A DNA stretch of 64,000 nucleotides from Stenotrophomonas maltophilia (GCF_006970445.1 NZ_CP033877.1:2612750-2676749); one strand, 5' to 3'; counted from the first letter of the stretch, positions 8,592 to 17,693 are shown. Translations and numbers: made by a program. The notes: a model not told the origin generated them from the letters alone.

Positions 8592-9473
8592 ATGCAAGAC
8601 AGTGCCAAATCGAATAGAACCCTGTTCGAACTGGACCTGCTGCGGGCGCTGGTGATGGTGGCCGACTGTGGCAGCTTCACCACCGCGGCCACCCGCCTGC
8701 ATTCGACCCAGTCCACGGTCAGCCAGAAGGTGCGCCGGCTGGAGGAACTGGCCGGGCATCGCCTGCTCGAACGCGGCCACCGCGACGTGCACCCCACTGA
8801 CGCCGGCCACACCCTGCTCGGTTACGCGCGGCGCATGCTCGACCTGAACGAGGAAATGGCGCAGGCGCTGGCCGGCGCGACGGTGGAAACCGCGGTCCGC
8901 ATCGGTGTCCCCGAGGACTTCGTCAACGCACAGACCACCCGCATGCTGGCCGCCTTCAGCCGCCGCCACCCGCAGGTGAAGCTGGAAATCAGCAGCGGCC
9001 TCAGCCGCGACCTGGCGCAGGGCTTCGACCACGGCGAGCTGGACCTGGTGCTGGTCAAGCAGCGCCGCAACAGCCGCCAGGCCGTGCACTGCCGCCGCGA
9101 GCCGATGCACTGGATCGACAGCCTGCGCAGCAGCTGCCTGCAGCAGGACCCGCTGCCGCTGGTCACATTTCCGCCGCGCGGGCTGTACCGCGACGAGATG
9201 ATCCACGCCGTGGAAGCGCTGGGCCTGCGCTGGCGCATCGCCTTCACCAGCTCGTCGCTGAGTGGCATCCAGGGTGCCGTAGCCGATGGCATCGGCATCA
9301 GCCTGCTGCCGCGCCGCGCGGTTACCCGCGAACACCGCGTCATTGATGGCGAGCACGACCTGCCGGTGATCGACAACTACGAGATAGGCCTGCTGCACCG
9401 CGCCGATGCTGATGATGCGGTGCGTGCGCTGGCCAGCGAGTTATGGCGGCAGGTACAGCGCGAACCGGACTGA
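8592..9473 (+). CDS. LysR-family transcriptional regulator
   Basis: A 293-residue regulator with an N-terminal HTH (LRALVMVADCGSFTTAATRL, QSTVSQKVRRLEELAG) and a substrate-binding domain. The effector domain begins VRIGVPEDFV, typical of the branch whose members control hydrolase or transporter genes next door. The gene is divergent from the ankyrin-amidohydrolase pair across 122 bp and is the obvious candidate controller. The start at 8592 gives the standard LysR N-terminus. The intergenic region ends with a short AT-rich stretch (GTGAAATGTTCAAATG). Confidence 0.92.
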   Translation: MQDSAKSNRTLFELDLLRALVMVADCGSFTTAATRLHSTQSTVSQKVRRLEELAGHRLLERGHRDVHPTDAGHTLLGYARRMLDLNEEMAQALAGATVETAVRIGVPEDFVNAQTTRMLAAFSRRHPQVKLEISSGLSRDLAQGFDHGELDLVLVKQRRNSRQAVHCRREPMHWIDSLRSSCLQQDPLPLVTFPPRGLYRDEMIHAVEALGLRWRIAFTSSSLSGIQGAVADGIGISLLPRRAVTREHRVIDGEHDLPVIDNYEIGLLHRADADDAVRALASELWRQVQREPD

Positions 9474-9478
9474 CCGCG

Positions 9479-9501
9479 GTAGATCCACGTCATGCGCGGA
9501 T
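9479..9501. repeat. SMAG repeat, imperfect
   Basis: GTAG at 9479 followed by ATCCACGTCATGCGCGGAT, with one mismatch in each arm. It lies six bases after the LysR stop. Confidence 0.65.
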
Positions 9502-9605
9502 GAAACCCGCGCATTGAGCATCGAAACCTGGACAGGCCTGTCGCGCGGAAATCACGGTTCTGCCGCTAGAGTGCCCATTGTTTCCGTGCTCCACGGCGCC
9601 TTGTC

Positions 9606-10043
9606 ATGTCCGACGAAATCCCTACCCGCTTCGATCCCCTACCCGCGGCCCTGCAGACGCATCTGCAGCACCAGCGCTCGCTGATCGCTGCGCGCGTGGC
9701 CGCCGGCTTTCCGACGTTGCCGGTGCAGTGGCCGCTGGCGGCCACCACGCTGCAGCGCGTGGTCGATGCCGAGCTGATCGACCGCGACGACTGCGATGGC
9801 TGGGAAGCACTGGGCGTGGCGTTCGGTGACACCCTGGCCCAGCGCGTGCCGGGCCTGGCCTGGATGCAGGTCACCGATGCCTGGGGCATCGATGCGGTGC
9901 TGCGCTATGCCGACAGCAGCCTGCAGATCGGCGCCAGCACACTGCTGCTCAAGCGCGTCGAACAGGGCGAAGTCATCGACATCGCCCACCTGCTGGCGTG
10001 GCTCGAAGAGTTCGTCGCCACCCGCGCCGACGATTACGCCTGA
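9606..10043 (+). CDS. DUF3806-like small cytoplasmic protein
   Basis: A 145-residue acidic protein without signal peptide or membrane segment. The central block (DGWEALGVAFGDTLAQRVPG, WMQVTDAWGIDAVLRY) matches my memory of the DUF3806 pattern, in which a W..LG..FGD motif is followed by a strand-rich domain; this is recognition, not a search result. No function is known for the family. It stands alone between a LysR gene and a convergent amidohydrolase and lacks a strong ribosome site. Confidence 0.7.
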   Translation: MSDEIPTRFDPLPAALQTHLQHQRSLIAARVAAGFPTLPVQWPLAATTLQRVVDAELIDRDDCDGWEALGVAFGDTLAQRVPGLAWMQVTDAWGIDAVLRYADSSLQIGASTLLLKRVEQGEVIDIAHLLAWLEEFVATRADDYA

Positions 10044-10046
10044 CGG

Positions 10047-10115
10047 GTAGCTCCACGCCATGCGTGGATGAAACTACCGTGCGCCCACATTCATCCACGC
10101 ACGGCAGAGACCTAC
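10047..10115. repeat. SMAG repeat pair, the second degenerate and overlapping a stop codon
   Basis: The first module is GTAG plus CTCCACGCCATGCGTGGAT (10047-10069). The second, inverted and degenerate, runs 10092-10115 and ends in CTAC. Its CTA (10112-10114) is the TAG stop codon of the deaminase-like gene read on the other strand. Confidence 0.65.
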
Positions 10116-11272
10116 AGCCAACGGCCATCAACCACTACGCGGCGCTGCACCGGCACTCCGGCCACGGCGGCCGGGCCGTGGTCGGCACGCACCGCGACGA
10201 ACGTCGCCGGCCGGCCTTCGGCAACGCCATGCTGAGGCAGGCCGATCACCTGTGCGGCATGGGTGGTGACCATGTCCAGCGCCAGCATCAGGTTGGCATC
10301 TGTGTAGAAGCCCGAGCGGTAGCCCAGCAGCATCGCCCGCTGCAGCAGATCGCCGTTGCCGTACGGCCACCAGCAGTCGCGGATGTTGTCATTGCCGGCG
10401 AACACGCGCACGCCGGCATCATGCAGCGCACGCAAAGGCGGGAACGGATGGTCGCCTGGCGCGTTGCTCATGATCGCAACGCCCGCCGTGGCCAGTGCTT
10501 CACCCACCTGCAGCGCGCGCGCCAACGGCACGTCGCCCAGCGAGTAGGCATGGCTGACGGCAACGCGCCCCTGCAGGCCGGCGGCACGGGTGCGTGCGGC
10601 GATGCGCAGCAGCTGGGCCAGCCCAGTTTCGCCGGGCTCGTGCAGGTGGATGTCGAGCTGCACGCCATAGCGCTCGGCCAGGCCGAACAGCAGGGCCAGC
10701 TGGCCTTCGGCATCGCCATCCAGCGTGGTCGGGTCGATGCCGCCCAGCACCTCCACGCCCGCTGCAATGGCCTGCTCGAGCACAGCAGCTGTGCCCGGGC
10801 AGGACATCACCCCGGCCTGCGGGAACGCGACCAGCTGGATGCGCATGATGTCGGCGCAGCGCAGCGCGGCCTCGCGCACTGCTTCGAGATGACGCAGGCC
10901 GGTGCTGCCGTCGACATCGACGTGACAGCGCATCGCCACCGTGCCGAAGCTGCTGCACTGGCGGATCAAGGCCTCGGCGCGGTCGACCATCGGCGCGGCC
11001 CCCGCCACCGCGGCCTTCTCGACCGCCAGCCGCTCTCGCAGGCTGTTCACCGGCTGATGCGGGTGCCAGCGGTCGCCGACGAAGCTCTTGTCCAGATGAA
11101 TATGGCCGTCGACCAGGCCCGGCAGGACGGCATAGCCCTGCAAGTCGACGCTTTCCGCACCCACGCGCGGCGCGGTATCACCGTTGAGACCACTGATACG
11201 ACCGTCGTGGATGTGGAAATGCAGCGGCGCGCCGGCGCGGTCCACCGCGCCATGGACGAACTGAAGCGTCAT
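10112..11272 (-). CDS. Cytosine deaminase-like amidohydrolase
   Basis: A 386-residue cytosolic amidohydrolase. Features are the metal-binding motif DGHIHLDKSF (His57, His59), an IDIHLHE-like second site (QLDIHLHEPG), SHAYSLGD, and the loop GNDNIRDCWWPYGNGD, all arranged as in the CodA/cytosine deaminase-like family that deaminates pyrimidines or related ring compounds. I chose the ATG at 11272: GGGAG precedes it and the N-terminal beta-sandwich (FVHGAV...LHFHIHDGRISGL) begins at once. No cytosine permease is adjacent, so the natural substrate is open. The stop codon overlaps a SMAG repeat. Confidence 0.8.
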   Translation of the reverse strand: MTLQFVHGAVDRAGAPLHFHIHDGRISGLNGDTAPRVGAESVDLQGYAVLPGLVDGHIHLDKSFVGDRWHPHQPVNSLRERLAVEKAAVAGAAPMVDRAEALIRQCSSFGTVAMRCHVDVDGSTGLRHLEAVREAALRCADIMRIQLVAFPQAGVMSCPGTAAVLEQAIAAGVEVLGGIDPTTLDGDAEGQLALLFGLAERYGVQLDIHLHEPGETGLAQLLRIAARTRAAGLQGRVAVSHAYSLGDVPLARALQVGEALATAGVAIMSNAPGDHPFPPLRALHDAGVRVFAGNDNIRDCWWPYGNGDLLQRAMLLGYRSGFYTDANLMLALDMVTTHAAQVIGLPQHGVAEGRPATFVAVRADHGPAAVAGVPVQRRVVVDGRWL

Positions 11273-11456
11273 CGGAAACTCCCGGAAAGCCAAGTCATGG
11301 CGCCATCCTGAGCGCTGGCATTGCCATCGGCCAACGAAATATCTGGATGCCACACATTCATCAGAACAATGAATGCCCCCGCGACAACCGGTCGCAGCCA
11401 CGCCGTGCACACGCCTGAACGGGTACCATAGGCACCTGTTTCCGCTGTGATGCCGC

Positions 11457-12098
11457 ATGGGCCCGTCCGACCGCCACGATCGCCTCCGCCGCTGGCAGGC
11501 CGCGTCCCTGCTGGCTGCTGCCCCGATGGCCAGCCTGTCCGCCACTGATGCGGTCGCCACCGCGCCGCTGCAGGCGCCGCCTGGCCAACAGCGCATCGCG
11601 TCGGCTGCCCTGGTCGAGCGGTTGCACCAGCGCGTGCTGTCCGGGCAGAGCGCCACCGCCACCCTGGAACACTGGTGCGCCGAGCACGGCTTGGCCGAAC
11701 AAGCACGGGTGCGCGCGGTGCGGGTGCACGGCCAGGACAAGACGGCACCGGCCGACGTGCTGCAGGCACTGGGCGCGAAACCCGGCACCGCCCTGCGCTA
11801 CCGCCGTGTGCAGCTGGTCTGTGGCAGCCGCGTACTCTCCGAGGCAGACAACTGGTACCTGCCGGACCACCTCAGTCCGGCCATGAACCAGGTGCTGGAC
11901 AGCACCGACGAACCCTTTGGCCGCGTGGTTGGCCCGCTCGGCTTCCAGCGCCAGACACTGGCTGACCAGACCTTCTGGCCACCGCGTGGCGAAGGCGACC
12001 GCGGCGTGATCCTGGAAGTGCGCGCCCTGCTGCGCGATCGCCAGCAGCAGCCCTTCAGCTACGTCATCGAGTCGTACCTGCAGCAGGCACTGCCCTAG
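11457..12098 (+). CDS. Exported protein with chorismate-lyase-like fold (tentative)
   Basis: A 213-residue protein. The N-terminus is basic then hydrophobic (RRWQAASLLAAAPMASLSA) and could be a signal peptide. The C-terminal half has the order seen in UbiC/chorismate-lyase-like proteins: RYRRVQLVCG, then SEADNWYLP, then FGRVVGPLGFQRQT. The resemblance is to the fold, not to the catalytic set, so pyruvate-lyase activity is not claimed. It is divergent from the deaminase-like gene and ends before a strong hairpin at 12137. Function unknown. Confidence 0.5.
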   Translation: MGPSDRHDRLRRWQAASLLAAAPMASLSATDAVATAPLQAPPGQQRIASAALVERLHQRVLSGQSATATLEHWCAEHGLAEQARVRAVRVHGQDKTAPADVLQALGAKPGTALRYRRVQLVCGSRVLSEADNWYLPDHLSPAMNQVLDSTDEPFGRVVGPLGFQRQTLADQTFWPPRGEGDRGVILEVRALLRDRQQQPFSYVIESYLQQALP

Positions 12099-12136
12099 GC
12101 CACCGGCGCGCGCCATCACGGCGGATATCGACACAG

Positions 12137-12165
12137 CAGAAGGCCCGGCATTGCCGGGCCTTCTG
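12137..12165. terminator. Bidirectional terminator between convergent genes
   Basis: A 14-bp perfect stem (CAGAAGGCCCGGCA paired with TGCCGGGCCTTCTG) is followed on the plus strand by TTTG. It lies in the 80-bp gap between the chorismate-lyase-like gene and the TonB-dependent receptor and can serve both. Confidence 0.8.
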
Positions 12166-12178
12166 TTTGCCAGCCGGA

Positions 12179-14905
12179 TCAGCGGAACCGGTAGTCCAGC
12201 TGCAGCCAATACTGGCGACCGTACGGGTCGTAGTTGCCAACCGGATAGAACGGCCACCCGCCTCCGTTCTTGTCCGCCGGCGGGCGGCTATCACGCAGGT
12301 TGTTGACGATCACACCCACCGACAGGTTCTCGCCGAACTGGCGGAACACACTGGCGTTGTAGGTCATGTACGGCGCGATGCGGCCACTGCCATCGGTCTT
12401 CGGCAGTGAACCAAAACGATTGCCGTACAGCGTGGTGGTCCAGTCACCCTGGTTCCAGGTAATGCTGCCGTTGGCCTTGCTGCGCCACTGGTAGTCATCC
12501 AGCGAATTGCGGATGTCACGCTCCGGGTCATCGGAGAACTGCCGGTACGTGTGCTCCAGCACCACGGTATAGGCCAGGCGCGTGGTGAAGCGGCCATAGC
12601 GGCCGGCATCGAAGCGCCAGTTGCCCTTCAGGTCCAGCCCGCGCACCGACTCGGAAGCCGCGTTGATCGGATTGATCAGCACGCGGGTCACCTGGTCCGG
12701 CTGCACCGTGGCGTTGGAGGGATTGCGGATCACCCGCGACAGCGCGTCCTGGCACAGCGGCGAACCGATATCGCGTGCTTCGCCACCCAGCGTGCGGCCC
12801 AGGCGGCAATCGGCCTCGTCGCGCAGGATGCGGCTGGTGTCGAGGCTGGTGACCTCGTTGTCGATGCGGATGTCGTAGTAATCGGCACTGAAATCCAGCC
12901 CGGACAGCGGCGACCAGACCACGCCGAAACCATAGGACTTGGCGGTTTCCGGCTGCAGCTGCGCATTGGCGCGGTTGCTGTAGTCGATCGACAGACCGTT
13001 GTAATCGCAGTTGTCGTACGACTGGCCTGCGGTGCGGCAGCGCCAGTAATCGGTCATGCCCGGGTTGTAGCCGCGGGTCTCGGTGGCGAACACGTAGTTC
13101 ATGTCCGGCGCCCGGAAGCTGGTCGCAGCAGAGCCGCGGATCAACAGGCTCTCGATCGGGCGGAACTCGACGCCGAAGCTCCAGGTCGCCTTGCCGATGT
13201 GCTCGCCGCCCGCGCGGTACTGGTCGTAGCGGCCGGCCAGCGTGGTGGTCAGCGATGTCAACAACGGCAACTGCAGTTCCACGCCGGCCGCATAGCGGTC
13301 ACGATCACCACCGGCACCGATACCAGCGCTGGTGTTCCAGAACTCGCCGGTACCCAGGCGCGGGTCCGGGCGGTTGCGATAGCCCTGGCTGCCGGCCTCG
13401 ACCACCGCCGCCAGCGCAGCATCGCCGCCCGGCAGCGCGAACAGGCGGCCGTTGACGCTGGCGCTGAAGGTCTGCAACCACGCCGCGTTGCGGCTTTCCT
13501 GGTAGCCGGAAAGGCCCTCGTATTCGTTCGGCGTCAGCGGCTGGAACAGGCGCGAGGGATCCGGTGCATACACCTCCACGCCGTTGCGCACGCCCAGCTG
13601 CGGGCCGAGCAGGTACTCGTTGATGCCGGCCAGCAGCACCGGGCGGCGCGTCCGGTTCTCATAGCGCGAACGGCTGTAGACCGCCTCGTAGTCCCAACCG
13701 CTGTCGCCCAGTTGGCCGCGCGCGCCGACGTTGAACGACCACGAGTTCTCCAGGAACCGGTTGGCGTTGCGCGGCAGGCCACCGATTTCCTCCGGCGCGA
13801 ACCGGCGGTACCAGCTCTCCAGGTTGCCCGTGGTCTGGTTGTAGAAGTAGTTGCGCGACGACGTCCAGGTCGGGGCACGGGTGTTGTTGCTGATGCGTGC
13901 ACTGCCCACGGCCAGGTCGGCGAACAGGTCGGTGCGCTCGTCCAGATGGAAGGTCAGCAGGCCATAGCCATTGAGGTTGCGCTTCTCGGTCTGCACGGTC
14001 CAGTAGCTGGCGGCCGCCTCGTTGCTGCCGCAGTACGCTCCCAGCCGCGGGTTGTTGGCACGGAATACGCTGCCACCGTAGATAGCGGACGTGGCGTCGC
14101 AGCCATTGATCCCCGGATCGATGTTGCGCCCGGTCGCCGCATTGCGCCGATAGGCGATCGCCGTTGCCTGCGGCGCCTTGCCGGCCGGATCATCGTCCAG
14201 TGAATCCATGAAGTCGCGTTGGCGCGCGTGGATCGCCTTGCGTACATCGAATTCGAAGCCGAACAGGCCTTCCCAGCGCTCACCGGACGTGCCACCGACC
14301 ACCTGCACGCGCTGGTTGTCACCACCGCCCTGCTGGGTGCCACCGGCGCGCACGTTCACATCCACGCCCTCGAAGCGGTCCTTGAGGATGATGTTCACTA
14401 CACCGGCAATGGCGTCGGAGCCGTACACCGCCGATGCACCGGCGGCCAGCACTTCGATGCGCTCGATCAGTGCGCTGGGAATGTTGGCCAGGTTGACCAC
14501 GTTCACCGAGCCTTCGTAGGCCAGCGGGTAGTCGGCCTGGCGACGACCGTTGACCAGCACCAGCGTGCGGTTCGGGCCCAGGCCACGCAGGTTGATGGTG
14601 TTGGCGGCCGGCGTGAACGTATTGCCGAAGTCCTCGCCCTGCACGTTGCCGGTGTTCTCGGTCAGCGCACTGAGGGCGTCGAAGGCGTTGCGGTAGCCCT
14701 GCGCATCAATCTGCTCACGGCTGATCACCGTCACCGGCGAGGGCCCCTCCACACTGGCACGTGGAATGCGCGAGCCGGTGACCTTCACTTCCTGCAATGT
14801 AGTGGGTGCGCTTTCCTGCGCGAAGGCCGGCAGCGAGACCAGCATCAGGGACGACAGCGCGAGCACCAGCGGACGCGGGCGCAACGCCTTGTGGGAGGCG
14901 GACAT
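12179..14905 (-). CDS. TonB-dependent outer membrane receptor
   Basis: A 908-residue outer membrane receptor. The signal peptide runs to about AFAQ, and the TonB box area is TTLQEVKVTGSRIPR. A plug domain follows (SPVTVISREQIDAQG, NLRGLGPNRTLVLVNGRR, AVYGSDAIAGVVNII), then a 22-strand barrel ending in an aromatic residue pair (LDYRFR). I chose the ATG at 14905 because AGGAAG precedes it and the signal peptide begins there. It is of the large Xanthomonadaceae type often linked to peptides, carbohydrates or plant compounds; there is no N-terminal STN signalling domain. Nothing adjacent reveals the ligand. Confidence 0.93.
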   Translation of the reverse strand: MSASHKALRPRPLVLALSSLMLVSLPAFAQESAPTTLQEVKVTGSRIPRASVEGPSPVTVISREQIDAQGYRNAFDALSALTENTGNVQGEDFGNTFTPAANTINLRGLGPNRTLVLVNGRRQADYPLAYEGSVNVVNLANIPSALIERIEVLAAGASAVYGSDAIAGVVNIILKDRFEGVDVNVRAGGTQQGGGDNQRVQVVGGTSGERWEGLFGFEFDVRKAIHARQRDFMDSLDDDPAGKAPQATAIAYRRNAATGRNIDPGINGCDATSAIYGGSVFRANNPRLGAYCGSNEAAASYWTVQTEKRNLNGYGLLTFHLDERTDLFADLAVGSARISNNTRAPTWTSSRNYFYNQTTGNLESWYRRFAPEEIGGLPRNANRFLENSWSFNVGARGQLGDSGWDYEAVYSRSRYENRTRRPVLLAGINEYLLGPQLGVRNGVEVYAPDPSRLFQPLTPNEYEGLSGYQESRNAAWLQTFSASVNGRLFALPGGDAALAAVVEAGSQGYRNRPDPRLGTGEFWNTSAGIGAGGDRDRYAAGVELQLPLLTSLTTTLAGRYDQYRAGGEHIGKATWSFGVEFRPIESLLIRGSAATSFRAPDMNYVFATETRGYNPGMTDYWRCRTAGQSYDNCDYNGLSIDYSNRANAQLQPETAKSYGFGVVWSPLSGLDFSADYYDIRIDNEVTSLDTSRILRDEADCRLGRTLGGEARDIGSPLCQDALSRVIRNPSNATVQPDQVTRVLINPINAASESVRGLDLKGNWRFDAGRYGRFTTRLAYTVVLEHTYRQFSDDPERDIRNSLDDYQWRSKANGSITWNQGDWTTTLYGNRFGSLPKTDGSGRIAPYMTYNASVFRQFGENLSVGVIVNNLRDSRPPADKNGGGWPFYPVGNYDPYGRQYWLQLDYRFR

Positions 14906-15121
14906 GGGCTTCCTGGGGGAGTGGGCGGGTGGTACGGGGAGCCGTGGCCTGTGCGGCACATAACGATCCCGTAACGAAAGTGTCCTGAATGGGGGGGTTC
15001 AACGGAAATGACCAGCCCTGATGGGCTTATGCCTGAACCGAATCAGACGGGTCCAGGGCATGGCCGCACTTTTGCAATGAATTGCATGGCCTGGCGCGGC
15101 CGGCGCTTCCATCGTGCCGGG

Positions 15122-15721
15122 ATGATCATCCGTACCCATGACACCCACCTCACCCCGTTGCGACCGGTCCTGCGCCGCCACCTGCTGCAGCTGCAGGCGG
15201 CGCCGGTCACCCTCCGCTCGTTCCAGCGCACCGACCTGCCGCGCTGGCGCGCCTTCGATGATCGCCGCCAACGCGGCCAGCGGCATCCCCCCGGCGTCGA
15301 TGAGGAGGCGCGGTTCCTCGCCAGCATTCATCGCTCGCGCCTGCAGGAGGACAACGACCAGCTGGTGCTCGGTGTATTCGACGATACCCAGGGCGCCCTG
15401 CTGGACCAGTTGCACATCCGCCTGCAGTCCCTGCATTCGCGCTGTGCCGAGCTGCGGTCACTGCAGCACCAGCATGTCCACCCGCAGGCTGCCCTGCAGG
15501 CGTTGTGTCCCTTCCTCTTCGACGATGTCGGCCTGCACCGCATCTACGTGCTGCTGCCGCCGGGCTGCAGCACTCCGTTCGCCAAAGCACTGCAGGCGCA
15601 CGGCTTCACCCGCGAAGGCATCCTGCGCGACCACCATCTGGATGCGGAGGGATGGCATGACCGCCAGCTGCTGGCGCTGACCGCGCCGGCCTGGCGCAGC
15701 TGCCAGCAGCGGATCGGCTAG
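15122..15721 (+). CDS. GNAT-like acetyltransferase domain protein (degenerate)
   Basis: A 199-residue protein. The C-terminal part shows the end of a RimJ-like GNAT fold: LFDDVGLHRIYVLLPPG, then FAKALQAHGFTREGILRDHHLDAEGWHD, split here as FAKALQAHGF and REGILRDH, then a final hydrophobic strand. The usual acetyl-CoA loop (Q/RxxGxG/A) is not clear, so catalysis is uncertain. I chose the ATG at 15122 rather than 15008 because the first 38 residues of the longer form have no domain character. Its TAG stop overlaps the TAG of the convergent cdh gene in a shared CTAG. Confidence 0.6.
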   Translation: MIIRTHDTHLTPLRPVLRRHLLQLQAAPVTLRSFQRTDLPRWRAFDDRRQRGQRHPPGVDEEARFLASIHRSRLQEDNDQLVLGVFDDTQGALLDQLHIRLQSLHSRCAELRSLQHQHVHPQAALQALCPFLFDDVGLHRIYVLLPPGCSTPFAKALQAHGFTREGILRDHHLDAEGWHDRQLLALTAPAWRSCQQRIG

Positions 15722-16497
15722 CGCACCCGCTCCAGTGCCGCACCGGCACCGGTCAAGACCGTGCAGGCGTGGTCCTGCAGTTCCTCGCCGCTGGCATCGT
15801 TGCCACTGGCGGCATCCACCCGGGTGGCCAGCAGGATGAAGCCGGGGCCGCCCTGCACGTCATCGCGACCGGCCACCACCAGGCTCCACTGGCCCACATC
15901 GCCCACGCCACTCAGGCCATAGGCCAGCAGGTTGAGCGGATTGGCGGTCAGTTCTGCACCGGGCAGCAGATTGGCCTGGTACTGATGCCCGCGCAGCGGC
16001 ACCGGCAACGGTGACCAGCGCGGGCCGAGCGCGCCAGCATGTGCGTCCAGTGCCTGCAGCACGTCCGCTCGCAGGCAATCGACATGGATGTGCAGCTGGT
16101 GCTGCGAGCGACCGTGCGGTGAATTGAGCGCCAGGCTGGCCACGTTGCGCGGCAAGGGTTGGCCCAGAGCCTGTTCGGTATGCCCGCGCGCGCGCCAGGC
16201 GGCCGCAAAATAGTTGGGCGCCCCACGCTGGTACAGGCCATGGCTCTCGATGCCACTGACCTTGTCCAGCGGCATCAGCAGGAACTGGTAGTCGCCATGC
16301 GCGTCCTTGACCAGCACGTCGCGACGGTCGGCCGCCGTCTCCACCCGCAGGCAGCTGCCCCGCGGGCCTTCCGCCGACTGGCAGTCACGCTCGATCAGGC
16401 GCCACAGTGCATCGGAATGGGCCGGCGGCGGAGGCGGCGCGCTCGCACACGCGGACAACAACAGCAGGGGCGACAGCAGCAGGGGGCGCAGGGACAC
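15718..16497 (-). CDS. cdh: CDP-diacylglycerol pyrophosphatase, lipoprotein
   Basis: A 259-residue protein that hydrolyses CDP-diacylglycerol to CMP and phosphatidate at the membrane. The lipobox LLSAC places the lipid-bearing Cys at residue 17. Family signatures are VLVKDAHGDYQFLLMPLDKV (residues 61-80), SGIES, and the histidine-triad-like SQHQLHIHVDC (residues 131-141), as in the HIT-related Cdh fold. E. coli Cdh is similar in length. The gene is convergent with the GNAT-like gene, sharing four bases. Confidence 0.88.
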   Translation of the reverse strand: MSLRPLLLSPLLLLSACASAPPPPPAHSDALWRLIERDCQSAEGPRGSCLRVETAADRRDVLVKDAHGDYQFLLMPLDKVSGIESHGLYQRGAPNYFAAAWRARGHTEQALGQPLPRNVASLALNSPHGRSQHQLHIHVDCLRADVLQALDAHAGALGPRWSPLPVPLRGHQYQANLLPGAELTANPLNLLAYGLSGVGDVGQWSLVVAGRDDVQGGPGFILLATRVDAASGNDASGEELQDHACTVLTGAGAALERVR

Positions 16498-16565
16498 GGC
16501 GGCGACTCACGGAACAGGCACGGCAGACGGCGCCGCGCTGCATTCTAGCCAGTACAGTGCTGCAA

Positions 16566-17225
16566 TCAGTAGGTGCCGAACGGCACTTCAACCACGATCG
16601 GCGCCACGCCCTCGCCCACCTGCAGGGTGTAGCGGTCCAGCGCGCCATCGTCATCGGCATGCGGCTGGCGCTGGAAATGCAGGGAGTAACGGTCATCGCC
16701 CAGGCGCACGGCGCTGCCATCAGCCTCCAGGGCGGCACCTTCGGGAATCAGCAGCCCGCCCAGGTCGCTGTAGGCCCCCGGAACATCGGCGAAGCCATAG
16801 TCGGCCAGTTCGTCTACCCGCTGCATCGCATAGACATGCGGCAGGTAAGGACGCGCCGGACTGCGGCCATTGCTCAGGTCGGTCACCCAGGCCTGCGGCA
16901 GGTGGTACTGCTCCCGCAGCGCGGCCACGCCCAGCGACGGGCTGGCCACCTGGAGGCAGCACACCGCGCGCTTGCCCTCACGGTCGACAATGGCGAATCG
17001 ATCACCGCGGGTAGCGGCCTGCGGCAGCATCGCGAAGGCCAGGTTGCGCTGGGCCGGTGCGTAGCCGGCCTCGGTCTGCAGGTTGCGCCAGGCACCGAAC
17101 ACTGGCGATTCCGCGGTTGCAGCCGGCATCGGCTCGGCCGCAGAGGCGGCAAATGCCACGCCCAGCACCGATACCGCCAGTACCGTTCTCGCCCTGCGCT
17201 TGTCGCGGAAACTGCCTGCCGTCAT
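16566..17225 (-). CDS. Exported protein of unknown function
   Basis: A 219-residue protein with a signal peptide (TVLAVSVLGVAFAASAAEP). After the cleavage site comes a mixed domain with paired cysteines (KRAVCCLQVAS), a YLPHVYAMQ segment and a C-terminal strand-rich part ending VVEVPFGTY. I recognise no family. I chose the ATG at 17225; an in-frame ATG 60 nt upstream would place extra Gly/Pro-rich residues before the signal peptide. The neighbours are also envelope proteins (cdh, I78 inhibitor). Confidence 0.65.
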   Translation of the reverse strand: MTAGSFRDKRRARTVLAVSVLGVAFAASAAEPMPAATAESPVFGAWRNLQTEAGYAPAQRNLAFAMLPQAATRGDRFAIVDREGKRAVCCLQVASPSLGVAALREQYHLPQAWVTDLSNGRSPARPYLPHVYAMQRVDELADYGFADVPGAYSDLGGLLIPEGAALEADGSAVRLGDDRYSLHFQRQPHADDDGALDRYTLQVGEGVAPIVVEVPFGTY

Positions 17226-17396
17226 ACCGTATCCAGCACCTGCACCGGAATGGCCCGGCCTGCCCGCTGGCGTGCTGCCAGTCATCCCTCCCACTATGCA
17301 ATGACCATGCTGTGCCGGCAATGACCGGGACGCTGACGCCTTTCGCGCGCCGGGTGCTATCGTTCCGCCCATCTTCCCCTGCGCAGGAGCGCTCGC

Positions 17397-17693
17397 ATGT
17401 CCGCCTTCCGTCTGTCCCTGTTGCTGCCTGCGTCGGCCCTGCTGCTGTCGGCCTGCGTCAGCACCCCTGGCCCCCAGGTCAAGGGCACCGGCCACTGCGA
17501 TGCCAGCCAGCTGGGCTGGGCGATCGGCCAGCCGGCCAACGAAGCCAACATCCGCCGCCTGTCCAGCGAGAGCGGCGCCGGCCTGGTCAACCCGATCGGC
17601 CCCAGCACCATCACCACCAAGGACATCCGCCAGGATCGCCTGCGTGTGTACGTGGACAAGGACAACATCATCACCTCCACGCGCTGCGAGTAA
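17397..17693 (+). CDS. I78-family peptidase inhibitor lipoprotein
   Basis: A 98-residue lipoprotein. The signal peptide ends in LLLSAC with the lipid-bearing Cys at 20. The mature part shows the I78 pattern: a conserved Cys, LGWAIGQPANEANI, a TTKDIRQDRLRVYVDKDN segment and a final Cys, which probably forms a disulfide with the first. Members inhibit serine peptidases such as elastase; the periplasmic or surface location suggests protection against the cell's own or host proteases. A SMAG repeat follows 19 nt after the stop. Confidence 0.88.
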   Translation: MSAFRLSLLLPASALLLSACVSTPGPQVKGTGHCDASQLGWAIGQPANEANIRRLSSESGAGLVNPIGPSTITTKDIRQDRLRVYVDKDNIITSTRCE

